DNA of 5,512 bases, from the NCBI GenBank assembly GCA_028709505.1, contig JAQVWW010000111.1, forward strand, positions 1 through 5,512, given 5' to 3'. The notes beneath the pieces are model-generated. The model was not told where the DNA came from, did no database searches, and worked only from the letters and a program-made list of their open reading frames with translations. The stretch comes from Eubacteriales bacterium (GTDB lineage Bacteria; Bacillota; Clostridia; Christensenellales; UMGS416). Position numbers and translations under genes: made by a program. The stretch's first letter is position 1, and each line of letters begins with the position of its first letter. Below are positions 1 to 5,512 of this stretch, one piece after another.

Positions 1-682
1 CCGACGCGATGAGATCGCCGCACTGGCCCATGAAGCCGCACAGCAGCCCCAGCACCGGGTAGTGCCAGAAGGCCAGGCCGGTGTAGTACGTGCGCGTGAT
101 GAACCAGCCCAGGCCGGTAAGCATCAGCGTGGACGCCACCAGGCCGCCCACGGCGCCTTCCACCGTCTTTTTTGGGCTAACATTAGGGGAAAGCGGAGTT
201 TTGCCAAAGAGAACGCCAAAAACGAAAGCGAAAATATCCGATATGACCGGAGAGACCAGCGCCGCGCCCAGCCCAACCACCGAAAGCCTGGGGTCTTCAG
301 GCTGAATGTTCGACAGCAGCAGCAAGAAAATGAAGAACCAGCACGGATAAATAAGCGCGTATACCGATACCAGCGTATCCATAAATCGTTTGCGCGGCAT
401 CATCGCCGACAACGCAATGAGCACGCCGCACAGCAGCGCAAAAGTCGTCACCAGTCCGTTTAGGCCCTTAAAATGATAGATGGGGCAAAACAGCAGGCTA
501 AAGAGCATGCCCGGCCATATGCCCGGCCGGAACGACGCCTTGATGAGCACCGTATACACTTCGGCCTGGGCCAGTACGGCAAATACCGTCATCACCAGCA
601 TCTGCCACGGCCCGCGGACGAATATCATCACCACCATCAGCGCAAACAGCGGCACTCCCGTCATCAGCCTGCTTTTTAACAC
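1..682 (-). CDS. cdsA: phosphatidate cytidylyltransferase (CDP-diacylglycerol synthase), C-terminus cut by window edge
   Basis: Integral membrane enzyme that makes CDP-diacylglycerol from phosphatidic acid and CTP, the branch point for bacterial phospholipids. About 227 residues are visible, against roughly 260-280 for the family, so only the last few dozen residues lie beyond the left edge. The family hallmarks are SDIFAFVFG (about 148-156), FGKTPLSPNVSPKKTVEGAVGG split across 159-180 (the SPxKTxEG block), and GQCGDLIAS at 219-227, the start of the GD..S..KR signature; its KR and the following PGHGG-type block are off the window. Several hydrophobic membrane segments are evident (about 9-23, 28-47, 57-69, 77-93, 105-124, 134-158, 181-195, 205-219). 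The start is a GTG at 682, chosen because AAGGGAG lies 6 bases upstream and an in-frame stop (that of uppS) lies 30 bases upstream. It follows uppS closely, suggesting co-transcription. The product is secure; the exact start is fairly sure. Confidence 0.93.
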   Translation of the reverse strand, partial: MLKSRLMTGVPLFALMVVMIFVRGPWQMLVMTVFAVLAQAEVYTVLIKASFRPGIWPGMLFSLLFCPIYHFKGLNGLVTTFALLCGVLIALSAMMPRKRFMDTLVSVYALIYPCWFFIFLLLLSNIQPEDPRLSVVGLGAALVSPVISDIFAFVFGVLFGKTPLSPNVSPKKTVEGAVGGLVASTLMLTGLGWFITRTYYTGLAFWHYPVLGLLCGFMGQCGDLIAS

Positions 683-688
683 GTTTCT

Positions 689-695
689 CTCCCTT
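689..695 (-). promoter_or_regulatory. Shine-Dalgarno sequence of cdsA
   Basis: Minus-strand AAGGGAG ends 6 bases before the GTG at 682. It supports the GTG as the start over the next in-frame ATG (codon 7), which has no such element in front of it. Confidence 0.7.
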
Positions 696-712
696 ATCCC
701 CGCTGTGCCGCG

Positions 713-1471
713 CTACTGTACGCCCCCAAAGCGGCGATCGCGGCTTTGGAACTGGCGCAGCACCTGCGTGTATTGCTCGCGGGAAAACTCCGGCCAGAGC
801 ACATCGGGAAAATAAAACTCCGCATAGGAGCATTGATACAGCATAAAGTTCGACAGGCGCATTTCGCCGCTGGTGCGGATGACAATATCCAAGTCCGGCA
901 GGCCGCCGGTATACAACGCGTCGCCCAGCATCGATTCATCGATATCCTCGGGCGCAAGAGTACCTTCCCGCACCCGCCCCGCCAGCGTTTGCGCCGCGCG
1001 GACCAGCTCGGCCCGCCCGCCGTAATTGAGCGCAATGTTGGCGATAAGGCCCGTATTGCCGGCGGTCTTGGTAAGCGCATAGCACACCGCCTTGTGCTGC
1101 GGCGCCGGCAGGCCCTGCAGGTCGCCCATAAAACGGATTTTGACGTTATTGGCGTGCAGCTCGTCGATTTCCTGATAGAGAAATTCCACCAGCAGCCGCA
1201 TCAGCCCCCCTACCTCGTCGGCGGGGCGCTTCCAGTTTTCGGTGGAAAACGCATACAGCGACAGCACCTGGATACCCACGTCGCTGCTAAAGCGTATGAC
1301 GTCGCGCAGCGCTTCCACACCGGCGCGGTGGCCAAACATACGGGGCATGCCCCGCTTGCGGGCCCAGCGGCCGTTACCGTCCATAATAATGCCCACATGG
1401 GCAGGAACAACCGTAAGGCCCAGCTGCTGGGCCAGCGGTGTGCGCGTGTGTTGTGTCATCGTCCATCCCAT
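713..1471 (-). CDS. uppS: isoprenyl transferase (undecaprenyl diphosphate synthase, cis-prenyltransferase)
   Basis: Condenses isopentenyl diphosphate units onto farnesyl diphosphate to give C55 undecaprenyl diphosphate, the lipid carrier for peptidoglycan and other wall polymers. The enzyme is cytosolic or peripheral to the membrane. At 252 residues the length is usual. All signature blocks are present: IIMDGNGRWA at 28-37 with the catalytic Asp31, GHRAG at 47-51, SLYAFSTENWKRP at 71-83, NYGGR at 149-153, the diphosphate-binding DIVIRTSGEMRLSNF at 195-209, YFPDVLWPEF at 220-229 and RRFGG at 246-250. The C55 chain length is inferred from family and gene context. It sits 55 bases after frr and 30 bases before cdsA. 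The start is uncertain: ATG at 1471 gives 252 residues, ATG at 1459 gives 248, and neither has a good Shine-Dalgarno sequence. The alternative start does not affect any motif. Confidence 0.96.
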   Translation of the reverse strand: MGWTMTQHTRTPLAQQLGLTVVPAHVGIIMDGNGRWARKRGMPRMFGHRAGVEALRDVIRFSSDVGIQVLSLYAFSTENWKRPADEVGGLMRLLVEFLYQEIDELHANNVKIRFMGDLQGLPAPQHKAVCYALTKTAGNTGLIANIALNYGGRAELVRAAQTLAGRVREGTLAPEDIDESMLGDALYTGGLPDLDIVIRTSGEMRLSNFMLYQCSYAEFYFPDVLWPEFSREQYTQVLRQFQSRDRRFGGVQ

Positions 1472-1475
1472 CCCG

Positions 1476-1488
1476 CGTGGCTGCCACG
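1476..1488 (-). other. small hairpin just upstream of the uppS start
   Basis: Minus-strand CGTGG-CAG-CCACG forms a 5-bp stem with a 3-base loop, ending 4 bases before the first candidate ATG of uppS (1471). It occupies the place where a Shine-Dalgarno sequence would normally be. It has no U-run, so it is not a terminator. It may be chance in GC-rich DNA. Confidence 0.35.
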
Positions 1489-1526
1489 TTCCAAACGGCG
1501 CACCCGCGGTCTTCGTATGCGGTATT

Positions 1527-2087
1527 CTATACCGACATAATCTCCTTTTCCTTATCCTTGACCATATCGTCGATGGTCTTTACGTACCGGTCGGTGGTCT
1601 TCTGGATATCGGCCTCGTATTTTTTCAGTTCATCCTCGGAAATGCTTTTGTCCTTCTCCAGCTTCTTGATGGAATCGTTGGCGTCGCGGCGAACATTGCG
1701 CACGGCCACGCGAGCCTCTTCGCCCTTCTTGCCGATGGTCTTGGTCAGCTCCCGGCGGCGCTCTTCGGTCAGCTCCGGCACCAGCAGGCGGATAATTTTA
1801 CCGTCGTTCTGCGGGTTAATGCCCAGCTCGGAAGTCTGTATGGCCTTTTCAATCTCTTTGATAAGCGACGCGTCCCACGGCGCAATGACCAGCAGGCGGG
1901 GCTCCGGCGCCGAAATATTGCCTACCTGGGATATGGGGGTGGGCGTGCCGTAATAATTCACGCGGATATTGTCCAGCAGGTGCGGGTTGGCCCGGCCGGC
2001 GCGGACGGTATTCAGCTCCCCTTTTAGGTACTGAACCGCCTTTTCCATCTTCTCTGTCAGGGATTGCATAATTTCGCTGGCTGTCAT
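1527..2087 (-). CDS. frr: ribosome recycling factor (RRF)
   Basis: Cytosolic factor that, with EF-G, splits post-termination 70S complexes so that ribosomes can be reused. At 186 residues it matches the usual 185. The sequence shows the two-domain RRF plan: an N-terminal helix of domain I with [17 protein letters not shown] (about 25-41), the beta-rich domain II around [24 protein letters not shown] (45-68) and [13 protein letters not shown] (71-83), then [21 protein letters not shown] (94-114). The long domain I helices follow, with [18 protein letters not shown] (120-137) carrying the conserved Arg cluster that contacts 23S rRNA. The ATG at 2087 has AGGAGG 8 bases upstream. It lies 62 bases after pyrH, the usual neighbour, and may have its own promoter in that gap. 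Confidence 0.98.
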   Translation of the reverse strand: MTASEIMQSLTEKMEKAVQYLKGELNTVRAGRANPHLLDNIRVNYYGTPTPISQVGNISAPEPRLLVIAPWDASLIKEIEKAIQTSELGINPQNDGKIIRLLVPELTEERRRELTKTIGKKGEEARVAVRNVRRDANDSIKKLEKDKSISEDELKKYEADIQKTTDRYVKTIDDMVKDKEKEIMSV

Positions 2088-2095
2088 CGTGCTCG

Positions 2096-2101
2096 CCTCC
2101 T
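2096..2101 (-). promoter_or_regulatory. Shine-Dalgarno sequence of frr
   Basis: A perfect minus-strand AGGAGG, 8 bases before the ATG at 2087, fixes the start of frr. Confidence 0.85.
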
Positions 2102-2124
2102 ATACCGATGATTGGATTTCCCTT

Positions 2125-3614
<1,490 letters not shown>

Positions 3615-3621
3615 GTGTCAT

Positions 3622-3628
3622 ACCTCCT
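3622..3628 (-). promoter_or_regulatory. Shine-Dalgarno sequence of tsf
   Basis: A perfect minus-strand AGGAGGT, 7 bases before the ATG at 3614. A second ATG lies between them at 3619-3621 but is out of frame and too close to be used. Confidence 0.85.
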
Positions 3629-3650
3629 GTCAATCTCGAAAAAGCGGGGA

Positions 3651-4394
3651 TTATTCCGCCGCGGCCAGCTCGGCTGCCGGCTCCGCCTGGGGCTCTTCCT
3701 CGGTGAGCTGCTCGCCCTGGTGGCCTTCGATGACGGCGTTGGCCATGCAGGCTGAAATCAGCTTAACGGCACGGATGGCGTCGTCGTTGGCGGGGATGAT
3801 GTAATCCACCTCATCGGGGTCGCAGTTGGTATCGACAATGCCCACGATGGGGATACCCAGTTTGCGGGCTTCGGTCACGGCCAGGTGCTCCTTGCGCGGG
3901 TCGACGACGAAGATGGCGTCGGGCATACGGGGCATCTCGGCAATGCCGGCCAGGTTCTTCAGCAGCTTCTCCCGTTCGTTCATCAGCTGCACCACTTCTT
4001 TTTTGGGCAGCACATCAAATTCGCCCTTCTCTTCCATATCGTACAGGCGCTTTAAACGGCCGATACGCTTACGGATGGTGGTAAAGTTGGTGAGCATGCC
4101 GCCCAGCCAACGGTTGTTTACGTAATACATGCCGCAGCGCTTGGCCTCAAACTCGATGGCCTCCTGCGCCTGCTTTTTGGTGCCGACGAACAGCACGACG
4201 CCGTTGTTTTCGGAAATCTGGCGGACAAAGTCGTAGGCCTTATCCAGCATTTTGACGGTCTGCTGCAGGTCGAGAATGTAGATGCCGTTGCGCTCCATAT
4301 AAATATAGGGCTTCATCTTGGGGCACCAGCGGCGGGTCTGGTGGCCGAAATGTACGCCGGCCTCCAACAGTTGCTTCATAGAAAGTACAGACAT
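3651..4394 (-). CDS. rpsB: 30S ribosomal protein S2
   Basis: Late-assembling protein of the small ribosomal subunit, located between head and body on the back of the 30S particle. It has 247 residues, normal for Firmicutes. Visible landmarks are [18 protein letters not shown] (6-23, first S2 signature), [20 protein letters not shown] (27-46), [14 protein letters not shown] (67-80), [17 protein letters not shown] (95-111) and [19 protein letters not shown] (158-176, second signature). [21 protein letters not shown] (181-201) and [11 protein letters not shown] (203-213) follow. The last 20 residues are an acidic, alanine- and glutamate-rich tail, a common and variable S2 ending. The ATG at 4394 has AAGGAGG (4401-4407) 6 bases upstream. 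It is the first gene of the rpsB-tsf unit, driven by the promoter at 4499-4528. Confidence 0.99.
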   Translation of the reverse strand: MSVLSMKQLLEAGVHFGHQTRRWCPKMKPYIYMERNGIYILDLQQTVKMLDKAYDFVRQISENNGVVLFVGTKKQAQEAIEFEAKRCGMYYVNNRWLGGMLTNFTTIRKRIGRLKRLYDMEEKGEFDVLPKKEVVQLMNEREKLLKNLAGIAEMPRMPDAIFVVDPRKEHLAVTEARKLGIPIVGIVDTNCDPDEVDYIIPANDDAIRAVKLISACMANAVIEGHQGEQLTEEEPQAEPAAELAAAE

Positions 4395-4492
4395 GGGTTT
4401 CCTCCTTCATATCCTCCCCTTGCCGCTTTTTTTCGCGACCGAACCGGCTGATCCGGCAGGATGGCCGCGGCGATACAAGGGTGCGTTTTGCG
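4395..4492 (-). promoter_or_regulatory. rpsB 5' leader with potential closed RNA fold
   Basis: The predicted transcript starts near 4492, about 97 bases before the rpsB ATG. In the RNA sense CCCUUG (4476-4481) can pair with CAAGGG (4417-4422). Next to it CCGC (4467-4470) pairs with GCGG (4423-4426), GGCC (4463-4466) with GGUC (4437-4440), and GCCGG (4453-4457) with CCGGU (4443-4447) around a 5-base loop. These nested pairings close just 5' of the Shine-Dalgarno region, where a repressor or structural switch could act. S2 is known to repress rpsB-tsf through the leader in E. coli. Whether this fold is that kind of element is inference, as I do not recognise a named RNA family. Confidence 0.4.
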
Positions 4493-4498
4493 TGAAAT

Positions 4499-4528
4499 AT
4501 TATATCATGTACCGGCCGCGTTTGGCAA
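4499..4528 (-). promoter_or_regulatory. sigma-A-type promoter of rpsB-tsf
   Basis: On the minus strand a TTGCCA -35 box (4523-4528, 5 of 6 matches) is followed after 18 bases by a perfect TATAAT -10 box (4499-4504). Transcription would begin near 4492. The boxes stand in the only sizeable gap of the window, between the upstream DNA-repair-type gene and rpsB. Confidence 0.8.
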
Positions 4529-4605
4529 GCCGGAAAAGTCAAAAATGGCGGTTTTTCAGTAAATATCGTCGATGACGGCGGGATTTTTGCGTCAAAAGCG
4601 TCGGT
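4529..4605 (-). other. spacer between the AlkZ/YcaQ-like gene and the rpsB promoter
   Basis: More AT-rich than its surroundings, with several A- and T-runs. The only hairpin seen is CGTC-ATC-GACG (4567-4577), a 4-bp stem followed by a mixed AT stretch, too weak to call a terminator. GACGC occurs twice in close tandem (4590-4603). I see no gene here. The AlkZ/YcaQ-like transcript may therefore read through into rpsB. Confidence 0.4.
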
Positions 4606-5512
4606 TTATCGAAAAGCCACGTGCGAATAGCCATGAAAGGCCGCAAAGCGCTCCATGCAGTCGGCCAGCGCTTCGCCGGGGCCGCCGCGAAAGACGCTGG
4701 GCTGCTCACCCCACAGGTTAACGACGCGCAGCACGTTCTCGCGCCGGTCGCAGCGGGCCTCGACGCGGCCGACAAAGCTGTCGCCGTACAGGATGGGCAG
4801 CACATAGTGGCCGTATTTGCGCTGCTTAACCGGCGTATAGACCTCCCATTTGTAATCAAAGTCGAACAGCTCGCGTATCAAGTCGCGATCCCACAGCAGG
4901 TTATCCAGCGGCGCCAGAAACTCCATACGCGGCGGGGCGTCCTCACCGCGCAGCGCCTCTTGGAGCAGCGCCTCGTCGTCGGCGCGGCAATACAGCGGGT
5001 ATTTGACGCCGTCCACCGCCACTTCCAGCAGCTTTTTTTGCTCCAGCAGCGTGCAAAACGTCTTTTGGCGTTGCGCCGCGGTAAAGCCGTCTACGCCCAG
5101 AAAGGCCGCCGACGGCCGGCACCACAGAAGGCCCACCGAGCCTACGCGCCGCAGCGCCTGCCAGCACAGATATTCTTCGTTCGTGGCGTTGGGGTCCGGC
5201 GCCAAAAGCACTTCGGCGGGCAGGTGATCGCCGGCCAGCCCGTAATACTTCTGGCCGCCGGCCTTGTGATGGATGATAAGCTCGCCGCGGAAGTACAGCG
5301 TCTCCAGCGCCACGCGGGCCAGCGTGCTGGGGCTCCAGTACCAGTCCACCTGCTGCTGCATACCTAAGTCGCGGGCACAGACGCTGCCCTTCTCGCCGAT
5401 GATACGCTTGATGGGATCGGCGGCCTGCTCCACCGCATCGCGGCTGCGGCTGTGGGCATCGTACCGCCGGCGGGTGCGGGCAAAGTACTTCCAGTCCTGC
5501 ACGCTTATGATG
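4606..5512 (-). CDS. AlkZ/YcaQ-family winged-helix DNA glycosylase-like protein, N-terminus cut by window edge
   Basis: About 301 C-terminal residues are visible, and the frame stays open to the right edge. The family is about 400 residues, so roughly 100 N-terminal residues are missing. It resembles E. coli YcaQ, a glycosylase that unhooks DNA interstrand crosslinks, and Streptomyces AlkZ, which protects against azinomycin. Counting from the GTG at 5502, WKYFARTRR (4-12) aligns with the WKY segment of YcaQ. A winged-helix stretch lies at about 28-90, and the strongest block is at 194-249: EFLAPLDNLLWDRDLIRELF, then DFDYKWEVYTPVKQRKYGHY, then VLPILYGDSFVGRVEAR. The E. coli protein has LSPFDPVVWDR, LFDFSYRLECYTP and KRQYGYFVLPLL here. 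The catalytic QxQ or QxD motif lies in the missing N-terminus, so activity and subfamily cannot be judged. The GTG at 5502 is internal, since homology extends upstream. It lies on the same strand as rpsB, 211 bases away. Confidence 0.85.
   Translation of the reverse strand, partial: IISVQDWKYFARTRRRYDAHSRSRDAVEQAADPIKRIIGEKGSVCARDLGMQQQVDWYWSPSTLARVALETLYFRGELIIHHKAGGQKYYGLAGDHLPAEVLLAPDPNATNEEYLCWQALRRVGSVGLLWCRPSAAFLGVDGFTAAQRQKTFCTLLEQKKLLEVAVDGVKYPLYCRADDEALLQEALRGEDAPPRMEFLAPLDNLLWDRDLIRELFDFDYKWEVYTPVKQRKYGHYVLPILYGDSFVGRVEARCDRRENVLRVVNLWGEQPSVFRGGPGEALADCMERFAAFHGYSHVAFR

Noticed and set aside
62..833. Plus- and minus-strand open frames at 62-463, 473-679, 480-815 and 498-833
   Set aside because: They lie in other frames of cdsA and the uppS 3' end. 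The real cdsA frame starts with GTG and carries the SPKKTVEG and GD motifs, which the others lack.
746..1540. Long plus-strand open frame (264 codons) opposite uppS
   Set aside because: It is antisense to a gene with every UppS motif, shows no family resemblance, and owes its length to high GC content.
4240..4542. Minus-strand open frame overlapping the rpsB start and leader
   Set aside because: It passes through the promoter and the start of rpsB in another frame, and its translation is low-complexity without a family match.
4539..4600. Possible terminator after the AlkZ/YcaQ-like gene
   Set aside because: The A- and T-runs are not preceded by a stable GC stem. The only hairpin (4567-4577) has four base pairs and is followed by mixed bases.
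4621..5367. Plus-strand open frame (248 codons) opposite the AlkZ/YcaQ-like gene
   Set aside because: It is a codon-bias shadow. The minus strand carries the clear AlkZ/YcaQ motif block.

Overview
The window is a compact, GC-rich bacterial chromosomal segment in which every supported gene lies on the minus strand. It therefore reads from the right edge to the left edge: AlkZ/YcaQ-family protein (partial), rpsB, tsf, pyrH, frr, uppS, cdsA (partial). The run rpsB-tsf-pyrH-frr-uppS-cdsA is the classic translation / envelope-lipid cluster of bacteria. Strong AGGAGG-type ribosome binding sites, a PyrH of the Bacillus type and a short (215-residue) EF-Ts point to a GC-rich Firmicute, probably a clostridial lineage. 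This placement is inference from gene content and motifs; I cannot name a genus.

Layout. Positions 4606-5512 hold the C-terminal three quarters of an AlkZ/YcaQ-like winged-helix DNA glycosylase family protein, whose start lies beyond the window. A 211-base gap (4395-4605) follows. It carries a strong sigma-A-type promoter and a roughly 97-base rpsB leader that can be folded into a closed structure ending next to the Shine-Dalgarno sequence. rpsB (ribosomal protein S2) and tsf (EF-Ts) form a tight pair, closed by a clear intrinsic terminator at 2926-2951. pyrH (UMP kinase) follows about 50 bases downstream without an evident promoter of its own. frr (ribosome recycling factor) has a plausible promoter overlapping the end of pyrH. 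uppS (undecaprenyl diphosphate synthase) and cdsA (CDP-diacylglycerol synthase) come next, and cdsA runs off the left edge.

Together the genes serve translation (S2 for the 30S subunit, EF-Ts to recharge EF-Tu, RRF to recycle ribosomes), pyrimidine nucleotide supply (UMP to UDP), and envelope precursors (C55 lipid carrier for peptidoglycan, CDP-diacylglycerol for phospholipids). I see no mobile element, CRISPR array, RNA gene or undescribed gene system. The points worth a second look are regulatory: the rpsB leader, the terminator inside the cluster, the frr promoter/hairpin overlap, and the poorly marked start of uppS.
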